Below, in pieces: positions 52,682-60,943 of a stretch of DNA of 64,000 nucleotides (positions are counted from its first letter, which is position 1; every line of letters begins with the position of its first letter). The DNA lies in NCBI RefSeq assembly GCF_000495835.1, contig NZ_AWGC01000027.1, positions 30,295 to 94,294 of the forward strand, given 5' to 3'. The notes beneath the pieces are model-generated. The model did not search any database. It was not told the origin of the DNA and saw only the letters and a program-made list of their open reading frames with translations. This stretch comes from Asticcacaulis sp. AC402. Lineage in GTDB: Bacteria > Pseudomonadota > Alphaproteobacteria > Caulobacterales > Caulobacteraceae. The position numbers and the translations under genes are program-made.

Positions 52682-52767
52682 AGCTAGTCTCCATTTCGGC
52701 AGGTGGACCCTGCGTTACATAATCTCATCCGGACAAAGTGCAATCGCGCTTTACCTGACGTACATAA

Positions 52768-52872
52768 ACGCCTCATGTTTATCCAAAAAGTGGCGGCCAC
52801 TTTTGGGCATGAGGGTCATACATAGACGCCTCATGTTTATCCAAAAAGTGGCGGCCACTTTTGGGCATGAGG
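52768..52872. repeat. Tandem pair of 46-bp hairpins upstream of chvI
   Basis: Two near-identical units of CGCCTCATGTTTATCC, AAAAGTGGCGGCCACTTTT and GGGCATGAGG lie in direct tandem (about 58-bp period). Each forms a long hairpin centred on TGGCGGCCA. A third, diverged relative (CCAAAAAGTGGCGACCACTTT) lies at 60414-60440. The interval 52682-53025 has no gene. Confidence 0.9.
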
Positions 52873-53025
52873 CTTATACCTATCACATCCTACGCGCGTT
52901 CTTTTCAAGGCGTCAACGCGGCCCGAATTCGGTATTATTGAGGCGATGGTGCGACCGCAATGATGCCTTAATGCCTTTTGTGTAAAATTTGACAGCGTAT
53001 CCAGTCCCCGAGGCGGTGTTTTTGC

Positions 53026-54741
53026 ATGGCAGGCAGCGGCCACAGTCAGGTCCATTACGAGGTTTTCCTCCGTAAGACCCCCGCCTCGTCATGGGTGTTG
53101 CAGATGGCGACCGAGGATCGTGCGCTGGCGGTGCAAAACGCCGAGGACTTGCTGGCCCATTCCGCCGGTGTCAAGGTCAACAAGGAAATGCTGGATGCCA
53201 ACAGCGGTGAATATTCCAGCGTCACCATCTTCACCAAGGGCGCGCCCGAAACCAAGCGCAAGGTCAAGCTGGCGCCCGAAACCGATACCATCTGCGTCTC
53301 GCCCCAGGACCTGTATAACATCCACGCCCGCGAAAAGATCGCCCGGCTGCTGGAAGACTGGCTGAAGCGCAACCGGGTCACGCCGTTCGAACTGCTGCAT
53401 CGGCCCGACCTGATTGAAAAGCTGGACGCCTCAGGCACCGAACTGCAACACGTGGTGCAGAAACTGGCCATCCCGGAAGCGCAGGACACCGGTCAGGATC
53501 TGCACGACCTGATGCGACGCTGGCGCAGCCTGATCGACCGTGCCTGCACCCGGGTGATCGAGGATGGCCGGCGAAAACTGTTCCCCGACATCGACCCCGC
53601 CAGCTGGCTGGGTGTCATCGATAAGCTGCAGGACAACGGTGAACGCGCCTATGTCCTCGGCGGCGCGATCGCCAAATATCTGGCGCGAGGCGCCGGACCG
53701 GCCGCCAAGCTCGAAGCCCTGCTCAAGCTTGGCCGCCCCCTGAGCGAAAACCTGGAAGGGCGCGACTGGGCCATGCAGGTCCTGGAAATTCCCGTAGCGG
53801 AGCTGTTTGGGACACGCAGCTCGCTGAACGATCTCCTGGGCTACGAAGCCGATCTGGGCGATGCCATGGCGGTCATGACCCGAATGGCCGCGGCCAAGGA
53901 AGTCGACCTGGTCGCCAAAATTGACCCGCGCGTAGCCAAGATCATTCCACCGCTCAGCGGTGCCCTGGCCGGCTATCACGATCTCATGGCCAAGGACTGT
54001 TTCCCAACGCTGAGCCAAAACATCTCCAAGCGGCTGATGACAGAGCTGAAGGGCCCGCGGCGGCTTAAGCCCGGCAACCCCGAGGCCGAGATCGAGGTCC
54101 TGCGCGCCCTGGCCTTGTGTTTAACCGCCGCCGGCAAGGAACAGCACCAACGCGACGACATCAAGGAGGCCTTTATCGAGCGCTCCAAGATGCTGGTCTC
54201 GACCGACTTCGTCGAAAGCCTGACCCGGGCCGGAAAAACCTCGGCGGAAGAGGTCGAGCGACTGATCTGGCTGTGCGAAAACGTCGTCGGCGCTGTAAAC
54301 AAGCGTCAGGCCGCGCGCTGGGTGATCTCGGCCATCGGCGCCCTGAAGTTCGAACGCGACATGCGCGACACCGCGACCTCAGCGGCCCACCGGCTGCAGT
54401 TGCTGGCCCAAATGCAACGGCGCATCAAGAATGCTGCCCTGATGGACAAGGACGCCGAAGAGGCTTGCACCAAGCTGGGCCAGGTGGGCGGGCTGATCGC
54501 CCAGGACGTCCAACTGATCCCGCACCTGCTGCGTGCGCCAGCACCGCCGGTGCAGAAACTGACCCTGCTACTGGGTTTCGCCAACGGCATGGCGGCGCCG
54601 ATCGGTCCGGTCAGCGACATGGCCAAGGCCGAGGTCATGAAGATGATGCGGACGCCGGAGTTGCGCCAGATCCTGGGGGAGAACCCCCAGGCGCTCGCCG
54701 AACTCAAGCCGATGATGGTTGCCGCGGGGATGGCGGCTTAA
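53026..54741 (+). CDS. Conserved hypothetical protein, 571 aa
   Basis: The large soluble-looking protein has no signal peptide or membrane span. The first 100 residues look alpha/beta (HYEVFLRKTPASSWVLQMATEDRALAVQNAEDLL); the rest is almost entirely helical, with repeated Leu-rich helices and Met/Pro near the C-terminus (TPELRQILGENPQALAELKPMM). I do not recognise a named family. It is divergent from chvI across the duplicated hairpins. The full-length open frame and alphaproteobacterial codon use support a real gene. Confidence 0.8.
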   Translation: MAGSGHSQVHYEVFLRKTPASSWVLQMATEDRALAVQNAEDLLAHSAGVKVNKEMLDANSGEYSSVTIFTKGAPETKRKVKLAPETDTICVSPQDLYNIHAREKIARLLEDWLKRNRVTPFELLHRPDLIEKLDASGTELQHVVQKLAIPEAQDTGQDLHDLMRRWRSLIDRACTRVIEDGRRKLFPDIDPASWLGVIDKLQDNGERAYVLGGAIAKYLARGAGPAAKLEALLKLGRPLSENLEGRDWAMQVLEIPVAELFGTRSSLNDLLGYEADLGDAMAVMTRMAAAKEVDLVAKIDPRVAKIIPPLSGALAGYHDLMAKDCFPTLSQNISKRLMTELKGPRRLKPGNPEAEIEVLRALALCLTAAGKEQHQRDDIKEAFIERSKMLVSTDFVESLTRAGKTSAEEVERLIWLCENVVGAVNKRQAARWVISAIGALKFERDMRDTATSAAHRLQLLAQMQRRIKNAALMDKDAEEACTKLGQVGGLIAQDVQLIPHLLRAPAPPVQKLTLLLGFANGMAAPIGPVSDMAKAEVMKMMRTPELRQILGENPQALAELKPMMVAAGMAA

Positions 54742-54750
54742 GGGTTTAAA

Positions 54751-55323
54751 TCAACTTCCCAATCGGTCGATTTCTTTCTGCAGACCGCGGGCGCCCAAGA
54801 GGTTGACAACGATCACTCCGCCAAAGAAGACCGTCACGATCCCGAGATAAACCCAGACCATTCCCGCCGCGTCGCGACGGGCATTCTCGACCGCCGGGAT
54901 CATGAACAGAACAAATCCCGGCACGAACGGCAGGACGTACCACAGCCAGGCGCTGCGCAGCAGGTCGCGTTGACGCACCAGCGCCCGGCGGTGGAAATCA
55001 AGGCAGTCTTCGGCGGCGCTGCTGACCGGGGCCGCCCGGCCACGCATGACCAGGATCAGACTGACCAGCATTGTGGCGGCGACGATCAGGACGGAACCCA
55101 GCTTCATCAGCGGATGGTCGAAGAAGATAGCGTACCCGGAAAATACCACGACCACTAAGGCGCTGGCGGCGTGTTCGAGCCGGTTGCGCCACTGGATCTG
55201 GGATTTGAAGGCGCGGGCACGGTTATGGACTTGTTCTAGGGACATGGCGGTTATCTCCTTGGGTTGCGATTGCCAGAGGTTCTGGAAGTCGGGATTGGTC
55301 ATATCGTCGGGGGCTTCGGTCAT
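54751..55323 (-). CDS. Membrane protein coupled to an ECF sigma gene
   Basis: The 190-residue protein has a cytoplasmic N-terminus of about 45 residues (NPDFQNLWQSQPKEITAMSLEQVHNRARAF) and four hydrophobic segments (ALVVVVFSGYAIFF, LGSVLIVAATMLVSLILVM, WYVLPFVPGFVLFMI, WVYLGIVTVFFGGVIVV). The start overlaps the sigma stop (ATGA at 55320-55323). By position it may be an anti-sigma factor, but no known anti-sigma domain is visible. Confidence 0.75.
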   Translation of the reverse strand: MTEAPDDMTNPDFQNLWQSQPKEITAMSLEQVHNRARAFKSQIQWRNRLEHAASALVVVVFSGYAIFFDHPLMKLGSVLIVAATMLVSLILVMRGRAAPVSSAAEDCLDFHRRALVRQRDLLRSAWLWYVLPFVPGFVLFMIPAVENARRDAAGMVWVYLGIVTVFFGGVIVVNLLGARGLQKEIDRLGS

Positions 55324-55838
55324 GACGGCCCTCCTGCGTGAAAACGGCGGCTGAGCAGCGCCTTGATGCGGTGGATGCGGGTGGCGATGTGACCGGATTT
55401 CAGGCCGGTGATCTCAGCCATGGCGGCGGCGTCCAGACCTTCGAGATAGAGCAGCATGATCTGACGGTCGGACGGTTCCAGGCTCTGGATCAGGGCCATC
55501 AGCCTTTGCAGCGCGCGGGCGTGATTGGTGTCGGCTTCGATATCGCTGCCATCATTGACTTCGGCGGCGGCATCCAGCGTGACCCAGGCGCCGCGGCGGC
55601 GTTCCTTCAGGACATGGGAGGTGGCGGTGTTGTGGGCGACCCGATAGACCCAGGTGCGGGTGGAACAGCGGCCGTCGAACAGGGCCAGACTCTTCCATAG
55701 GGCGACGTGGATGTCCTGGACCAAGTCGCGACAGCGTTCGGGGTGGGCTTCGTAACCGCGAGCGAGGCGTTCCAAGGCCGGGCCGAACTCGGCGGCGGCC
55801 TCCTGGTAGCGTCGATCCTGTTCAGCGGTTGCGGTCAT
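55320..55838 (-). CDS. ECF RNA polymerase sigma factor
   Basis: The 172-residue sigma has region 2 (RDLVQDIHVALWKSLALFDGRCSTRTWVYRVAHNTA) and region 4 (QIMLLYLEGLDAAAMAEITGLKSGHIATRIHRIKALL). It is translationally coupled to the four-span membrane protein downstream. The promoter and target genes are not evident. Confidence 0.9.
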   Translation of the reverse strand: MTATAEQDRRYQEAAAEFGPALERLARGYEAHPERCRDLVQDIHVALWKSLALFDGRCSTRTWVYRVAHNTATSHVLKERRRGAWVTLDAAAEVNDGSDIEADTNHARALQRLMALIQSLEPSDRQIMLLYLEGLDAAAMAEITGLKSGHIATRIHRIKALLSRRFHAGGPS

Positions 55839-55875
55839 GACCAGATAGTCGCCGCCCTTCGGATAATCTTACAGG

Positions 55876-56271
55876 TCAGCCGCGGAAATTCAGTTCCAGA
55901 AGAACATTATTGGGGTCAGTGACGAACAACTGGCGCAGCTTGATCGAGGGAATCTCGGCAAAACCGTAGTCGAGGTTGCGGGCTTTCAGGCGTCGGACCA
56001 TTTCGTCGAAGCCATCGCATTCGAAAGCGACATGGTGGATGGCACCGGTATGGCCGCCCGGAACGACCTCGCGGGCTATGGTGTTGTCCGTGCCCCACAG
56101 ATTGAGATGGATCACGGCCATGTCGCGGCTATCGTAGAGCCACTGGCGCAGAGATGGATCGCGCTCAGGGGCGACGCGGGCTTCAAGGCCTAAAAGCTCT
56201 TCGTAGAACCGGATAGTTTGCGCCATATCGCGGGTCTGGATGTTGATATGGTTCAGATTCTTGACGATCAT
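55876..56271 (-). CDS. VOC-family (glyoxalase/bleomycin-resistance-like) protein
   Basis: The 131-residue single-domain protein contains NHINIQTRDMAQTIRFYEELLGL, GAIHHVAFECDGFDEMVRRLKARNL and a terminal DPNNVLLELNF, giving the metal-ligand His and Glu positions of the vicinal oxygen chelate fold. Substrate unknown. It is a single-gene unit followed by an inverted-repeat cluster. Confidence 0.88.
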   Translation of the reverse strand: MIVKNLNHINIQTRDMAQTIRFYEELLGLEARVAPERDPSLRQWLYDSRDMAVIHLNLWGTDNTIAREVVPGGHTGAIHHVAFECDGFDEMVRRLKARNLDYGFAEIPSIKLRQLFVTDPNNVLLELNFRG

Positions 56272-56291
56272 GGCCGGGCTCGCGCTGTCAT

Positions 56292-56425
56292 CCCCTCTCC
56301 CCGTTTACGGGGAGAGGTTAGGGTGAGGGGCTTCTTTGGTGCTCAATCGTCCTCGGATGGCCCCTCACCCGATCGCCTTCACTTCGTTCGGCTCTCGTCC
56401 TCTCCCCGCAGGCGGGGAGAGGTAA
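56292..56425. repeat. Pair of CTCTCCCCG..CGGGGAGAG hairpins with an inverted CCCCTCACCC block
   Basis: CCTCTCCCCGTTTACGGGGAGAGG is followed by TTAGGGTGAGGGGC, then in inverse order GCCCCTCACCCGATCGCC and a second CTCTCCCCGCAGGCGGGGAGAG. The second half matches 34977-35041. It lies between the VOC gene and the 3' end of polA. Confidence 0.85.
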
Positions 56426-56432
56426 GAAGTCC

Positions 56433-59312
56433 TCAATGCGCCTCGTCCCAGTTATCGGCAGCCTTGGCTTCAACCACCAAAGGCACGCTGATCTCAACCG
56501 CCGGCAAGGCCGCGTTCTGCATCACCTCCTGGATCAGCGGAATCACCGCCGCAACCTCGGCCTCAGGCGCTTCGAAGATCAGTTCGTCGTGGACCTGAAG
56601 CAGCATCTTCGTCGTAAACCCGGCCGCATCCAGCCGGGGCTGCATCCGCATCATGGCGCGGCGAATGATGTCGGCTGCCGTGCCCTGGATCGGGGCATTG
56701 ATCGCCGCCCGCTCGGCAAAGGCCTTAATGGCCCCGCCCTTGCCATTGATTTCCGGGATATGGATCTTGCGCCCCATTAGGGTCTGCACGAAACCGTTGT
56801 CGCGCAGGAACTGCTTGGTGTCGTCCATATAGTCCTTGATGCCGGGGAAGCGCTCGAAATAGGTCTTGATGTAGCGCGACGCCTCGCCCTGGTCGATGCC
56901 GAGCTGGTTGGCCAGGCCGAAGCCCGAAATACCGTAGATGATGCCAAAGTTGATCGCCTTGGCGCGGCGGCGGATCTCTGAGGTCATCTCGGCCATCGGC
57001 ACGCCGAACATTTCCGACGCCGTCATGGCGTGAATGTCCTGGCCTTCCGAAAACGCCTTTTTCAATTGTTCGATGTCTCCGATATGGGCCAGCAGGCGCA
57101 GCTCGATCTGCGAGTAGTCGGCCGAGATCAGCTTACAGCCCGGTTTGGCGATGAAGGCCGTGCGGATCTTGCGGCCTTCGCCGGTGCGGATCGGGATGTT
57201 CTGCAGGTTGGGCTCGTTCGAGGCCAGGCGACCGGTCGTCGTTGAGGCCAGGTGGAACGAGGTGTGGATACGTTGGGTTTCCGGATCGGCATATTCGACC
57301 AGGGCGTCGGTATAGGTGCCCTTCAGCTTGGCCATCTGGCGATAGTCGAGCAGCAGCTTCGCCAGGATCTGGCCAGCGCCGGTGCCGTTCTTGCCCTCGG
57401 CAATGTCTTCCAAAACCTTGACGTCGGTCGCCCATTGGCCAGATGCGGTGCGCTTGCCGCCGGGCAACTTCATCTCATCGAAGAAGACAACACCCAGTTG
57501 CTGAGGCGAGTTCAGATTGAATGGTCGGCCGAGGTGCGCGTGCGCCTCCTGCTCGATGGCGTTCATGCGCGTGCCGAAATCCTGGCTAAGATGGCGCAGG
57601 ACCTGCGGATCGATGCGAATGCCGTTCAGTTCCATCTCCGACAGGGCCTTGGGCATGCCGCGTTCCAGGGTCTCATAGACCGTGTTCAGCCGGTCGCGGA
57701 CCAGGCGCGGCTTGAGGACTCGCCACAGGCGCAGGGTGACATCGGCGTCTTCGGCGGCATATTGCGTGGCTTCCTTGAGTGCGACAAACTTGAACGATTT
57801 GAGCGTCTTGCCGCTGCCGGCGACCTGTTTGAACGGGATGGGCGTGTGCCCCAGATGCAGTTGCGACAGCTCATCCATGCCGTGGCCGTGCAGCCCGCCT
57901 TCGACGACATAGGACATCAGCATGGTGTCATCGTACGGCGCGACATCGATGCCGTAGCGCTTCAGAACGCTGAGGTCATACTTGATGTTCTGGCCGACCT
58001 TCAGGATGTTGCGGTTTTCCAGCACCGGCTTCAGCAGGGCAATCGCCTGGTCCAGCGGGATCTGCTTCTGGTCGTCTCCGCCGCCGAAGTCGAGCCCGTC
58101 GCTGGCCAGGTGGCCCAGCGGAATATAGCAGGCGCAGTTGGTGTCGGTGCTCAGCGAGATACCGCACAGCTTGGCGTGGGTCGCGGACAGGTCATCGGTT
58201 TCGGTGTCGACGGCGATGACCTGGGCCTGCTCGCAGCGGCGCACCCAGATCTGAAGCTGTTCGATGGTCTGGACGCATTCGTAGGCATCGAGGTCGAACG
58301 GCTGCTTTTCGCCCAGTTCGGTCTTTACGCCATACAGCGGCCGCGAAATCGGCGCGGTCGGGATTTGTGCCAGGGCGGCCGTGCTGTCCAGGCTGAGCGA
58401 ACCACCGATGCGCCTGGCCAGGCTGTTGAACTCCATCTCGGCCAGAAAGGCGGCCAGGATGTCGGCCTGCGGCTGTTTCAGCAAAAAGGTGTCAATCTCG
58501 GCCGGCACCGGCGTGTCGCAGCGCAGCCGGACCAGTTCGCGCGACAGCAGGATCTGGTCCTTGAAGTCGATCAGGGTCTGGCGGCGCTTTTCCTGCTTAA
58601 TTTCGCCTGCGCGGGCCAGGACGCTGTCGAGATCGCCATATTCGATCAACAGCTGGGCGGCGGTCTTGACGCCGATGCCGGGGGCGCCCGGGACATTGTC
58701 GACCGAGTCGCCGATCAGAGCCTGGGCATCGACGACCAGCTCCGGCGGCACACCGAACTTCTCGATGACCTGGTCGCGGCCGACGGGCGTGCCCTTGACC
58801 GGGTCCATCATGGTGACCTTGTCGTTGACCAGTTGCATCAGGTCCTTGTCGGACGAGATGACGGTGACTTCGAAGCCCTGTTGCACCGCCAGGTGGGCAT
58901 AGGTGCAGATGAGGTCGTCGGCCTCGAAACCGGCCAGTTCGATCGCGGGCAGTCCAAAGGCGCGCGTGGCGTCACGGACCAGCGGGAATTGCGGGATCAG
59001 GTCTTCGGGCGGGGGCGGCCGGTTGGCCTTGTAGCCGTCATAGAGGTCATTGCGGAAGGTCTTGGAGCCGGCGTCGAAGATGACCGCCAGATGCGACGGC
59101 GCGTCGTCGCCGCGGTTCTCCTTGATCAGCTTGACCAGCATGTTGCAGAACCCGGACACGGCGCCGACAGGTAATCCATCCGATTTGCGCGTCAGGGGCG
59201 GCAGGCCGTGATAGGCGCGGAAGATGTAGCCCGACCCGTCGATCAGGACCAGGCGTTTGGCTTTGCCTGTGGCGTCTGCCGGGGTTTCAGGGGCGGTTGA
59301 AGTGTCGTCCAT
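56433..59312 (-). CDS. polA: DNA polymerase I
   Basis: The 959-residue enzyme has an N-terminal 5'-3' exonuclease (LVLIDGSGYIFRAYHGL; FEADDLICTYA), a 3'-5' exonuclease domain with the catalytic DTE intact (VIAVDTETDDL), and the polymerase motifs A (ISADYSQIELRLLAHI), B (RRRAKAINFGIIYGISGFGL) and C (QVHDELIFEAP). It fills Okazaki gaps and acts in repair. It is complete and of normal length. No operon partner is apparent. Confidence 0.97.
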   Translation of the reverse strand: MDDTSTAPETPADATGKAKRLVLIDGSGYIFRAYHGLPPLTRKSDGLPVGAVSGFCNMLVKLIKENRGDDAPSHLAVIFDAGSKTFRNDLYDGYKANRPPPPEDLIPQFPLVRDATRAFGLPAIELAGFEADDLICTYAHLAVQQGFEVTVISSDKDLMQLVNDKVTMMDPVKGTPVGRDQVIEKFGVPPELVVDAQALIGDSVDNVPGAPGIGVKTAAQLLIEYGDLDSVLARAGEIKQEKRRQTLIDFKDQILLSRELVRLRCDTPVPAEIDTFLLKQPQADILAAFLAEMEFNSLARRIGGSLSLDSTAALAQIPTAPISRPLYGVKTELGEKQPFDLDAYECVQTIEQLQIWVRRCEQAQVIAVDTETDDLSATHAKLCGISLSTDTNCACYIPLGHLASDGLDFGGGDDQKQIPLDQAIALLKPVLENRNILKVGQNIKYDLSVLKRYGIDVAPYDDTMLMSYVVEGGLHGHGMDELSQLHLGHTPIPFKQVAGSGKTLKSFKFVALKEATQYAAEDADVTLRLWRVLKPRLVRDRLNTVYETLERGMPKALSEMELNGIRIDPQVLRHLSQDFGTRMNAIEQEAHAHLGRPFNLNSPQQLGVVFFDEMKLPGGKRTASGQWATDVKVLEDIAEGKNGTGAGQILAKLLLDYRQMAKLKGTYTDALVEYADPETQRIHTSFHLASTTTGRLASNEPNLQNIPIRTGEGRKIRTAFIAKPGCKLISADYSQIELRLLAHIGDIEQLKKAFSEGQDIHAMTASEMFGVPMAEMTSEIRRRAKAINFGIIYGISGFGLANQLGIDQGEASRYIKTYFERFPGIKDYMDDTKQFLRDNGFVQTLMGRKIHIPEINGKGGAIKAFAERAAINAPIQGTAADIIRRAMMRMQPRLDAAGFTTKMLLQVHDELIFEAPEAEVAAVIPLIQEVMQNAALPAVEISVPLVVEAKAADNWDEAH

Positions 59313-59418
59313 GTCGGGGATTCGCCTGATCGGAGTGTTGGCCTCTTCTTACGGCGATCTGACGGTTCTGCCAAACAAAAGCGACAGGGGATGGCAGTGT
59401 TAAGAGCACCGCAAATCT

Positions 59419-59907
59419 TTCTTTGCCCGCCCCGTTTACGGGGAGGGGGGACCGCGAAGCGGTGGGAGGGGCTTACGTAGATTCGCCCATCCGTTTTCGG
59501 GCCAGCAAAACCACGCTGGCTGCCGTTTCATCAGGCTCTGCCAACAGGTCGGAGGAAAGAATGCGATGAACATAGATGCCGCGCTCACCCAACCAGGCAT
59601 CGCGGATTTGATCCCGGCGAATCTTATCGTGATACTCATGAACTTCACCATCGACCTCGACGCAAAGCCGGGCCTTGGAACAGTAAAAATCAAGAATAAA
59701 AGGCCCGACCGGATGTTGATTTCGAAACACCGGTGTATCGGCTCCGCGATCTCTTAGCCGCAACCAAAGGGCAAGTTCGGACTTGGTCAGGTTTCGACGA
59801 AATCGCCGGGCAGCTTTTATTTTTGCGTCCTGCCGCATCGACAACGCCATTTAGCCCCTCCCACCGCTTCGCGGTCCCCCCTCCCCGTAAACGGGGCGGG
59901 CAAAGAA
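59419..59907. mobile_element. 489-bp unit: DUF559 gene enclosed by a perfect 55-bp inverted repeat
   Basis: The left arm is 59419-59473 and the right arm 59853-59907; they are exact reverse complements over 55 bases. Each arm contains small hairpins (CCCCGTTTACGGGG and ACCGCGAAGCGGT). The only gene inside is the DUF559 endonuclease gene. Its stop codon touches the left arm and its start lies two bases from the right arm. No target duplication is obvious. Confidence 0.9.
59473..59850 (-). CDS. DUF559 (Vsr-like fold) endonuclease-domain protein
   Basis: The 125-residue protein has the DUF559 signature ELALWLRLRDRGADTPVFRNQHPVGPFILDFYCSKARLCVEVDGEVH, which includes the D..EVDG acidic residues of the restriction-endonuclease-like core, followed by RDAWLGERGIYVHRI. 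The probable ribosome-binding site (GGGAGGGG, five bases before the ATG) lies inside the right arm of the flanking 55-bp inverted repeat. The family resembles very-short-patch repair nucleases, but its cellular role is not established. Confidence 0.88.
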   Translation of the reverse strand: MALSMRQDAKIKAARRFRRNLTKSELALWLRLRDRGADTPVFRNQHPVGPFILDFYCSKARLCVEVDGEVHEYHDKIRRDQIRDAWLGERGIYVHRILSSDLLAEPDETAASVVLLARKRMGEST

Positions 59908-59920
59908 CTACGCGGCTAAT

Positions 59921-60385
59921 CTACCAACTTCCCACATTCGGCATGCTCTGCCATGGCTCAGCCGGCGGCAAGGCATCGCCTTTTTGCAGCAGCTCAACCG
60001 AGATACCGTCGGGCGAGCGCACAAAGGCCATGACACCGTCGCGCGGCGGGCGGTTGATCAGCACGCCCATCCCCTGCAAACGGGCGCAGACGGCATAGAC
60101 ATCGTCAACCTCATAGGCCAGGTGACCGAAATTGCGCCCACCGGTATAGGTCTCGACCTCGCCATTCTCGTCCGGCCAGTTGTAGGTCAGCTCGACCTCG
60201 GCCTGACCGCGCAAACCCTCGGCAGCCCCCATATGGGCGTCTTCGTCAGCCGACAGGAAGATCAGGCTGAACCGGCCTTTTTCGCTGTCCATGCGGCGGA
60301 CCTGACGCAATCCTAAGCCGTCGCAAAAGAAATGCAGGGCGGCGTCCAGGTCCTTCACCCGCACCATGGTGTGCAGGAAACGCAT
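59921..60385 (-). CDS. gloA: Lactoylglutathione lyase (glyoxalase I)-like VOC protein
   Basis: The 154-residue protein begins [26 protein letters not shown] and contains [31 protein letters not shown] and [11 protein letters not shown], providing the expected His and Glu metal ligands of glyoxalase I. It probably isomerises the methylglyoxal-glutathione adduct. A short gap with a hairpin related to the chvI repeats (60414-60440) separates it from the zf-CHCC gene upstream. Confidence 0.88.
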   Translation of the reverse strand: MRFLHTMVRVKDLDAALHFFCDGLGLRQVRRMDSEKGRFSLIFLSADEDAHMGAAEGLRGQAEVELTYNWPDENGEVETYTGGRNFGHLAYEVDDVYAVCARLQGMGVLINRPPRDGVMAFVRSPDGISVELLQKGDALPPAEPWQSMPNVGSW

Positions 60386-60449
60386 GGCAATCTCCTTTTT
60401 TCGCGCAGCTTAATCCAAAAAGTGGCGACCACTTTCTGGGCTGCGCTTG

Positions 60450-60665
60450 TTAATGCTCGCCTTCGGGACGCGGCGACGGGTCTTCGTATTCGTGGGCATG
60501 GTCCTTATGGACGAACTTGCGGTCACAATAGCCGCATTCGGCTGTGCCTTCCGCACCCAGTTCCAGATAGACCAACGGATGGCCCAGCGCACCGCCGCCG
60601 CCGTTGCAGGCGACCTTGTGCGTGTCGACATAGATGACTTCGGGGGGCGGGACAGTGTCGTTCAT
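60450..60665 (-). CDS. Zinc-finger zf-CHCC (NDUFS6-like) protein
   Basis: The 71-residue protein contains the pattern VACNGGGGALGHPLVYLEL..AECGYCDRKFV, i.e. Cys, His and a CxxC pair, the zf-CHCC zinc site found in bacterial homologues of the complex I accessory subunit NDUFS6. It probably binds zinc in the cytoplasm. It is followed by a small gap and gloA on the same strand. Confidence 0.9.
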   Translation of the reverse strand: MNDTVPPPEVIYVDTHKVACNGGGGALGHPLVYLELGAEGTAECGYCDRKFVHKDHAHEYEDPSPRPEGEH

Positions 60666-60776
60666 GACGCCGGAAACCTTTGCGGAGAAACCAAGCCAGC
60701 CTTAAAACAAACCGCCTTGCTTCGTCAATTGAACTGTGAAACCTTGAAGCTTCGACGTAGCGGTTAAGTCCGAGTT

Positions 60777-60940
60777 GGACCCCTCCGTCTCGACGCGTTT
60801 CGCCCCACAAGAGGGGCTCACTTGCTCGCCACCTCCCCATTGTCATGGGGAGGAGAAGAAAGTTGGAGTTCACACCACCTTCTCCTCCCCATGACAATGG
60901 GGAGGTGTATGCGAGCGCAGCGAAGCAGACGGAGGGGTCC
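60777..60940. repeat. Large imperfect inverted repeat overlapping the transporter start region
   Basis: GGACCCCTCCGTCTCG at the left mirrors CAGACGGAGGGGTCC at the right. The inner arms CCACCTCCCCATTGTCATGGGGAGG (60830-60854) and CCTCCCCATGACAATGGGGAGGTG (60885-60908) are nearly perfect complements. The right end supplies GGAGGGG, six bases from the TTG start of the transporter. Confidence 0.88.
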
Positions 60941-60943
60941 TCT

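Noticed and set aside
57252..59174. 640-residue open frame antisense to polA
   Set aside because: The sense strand encodes a full DNA polymerase I; the antisense product has low-complexity composition and no motif.
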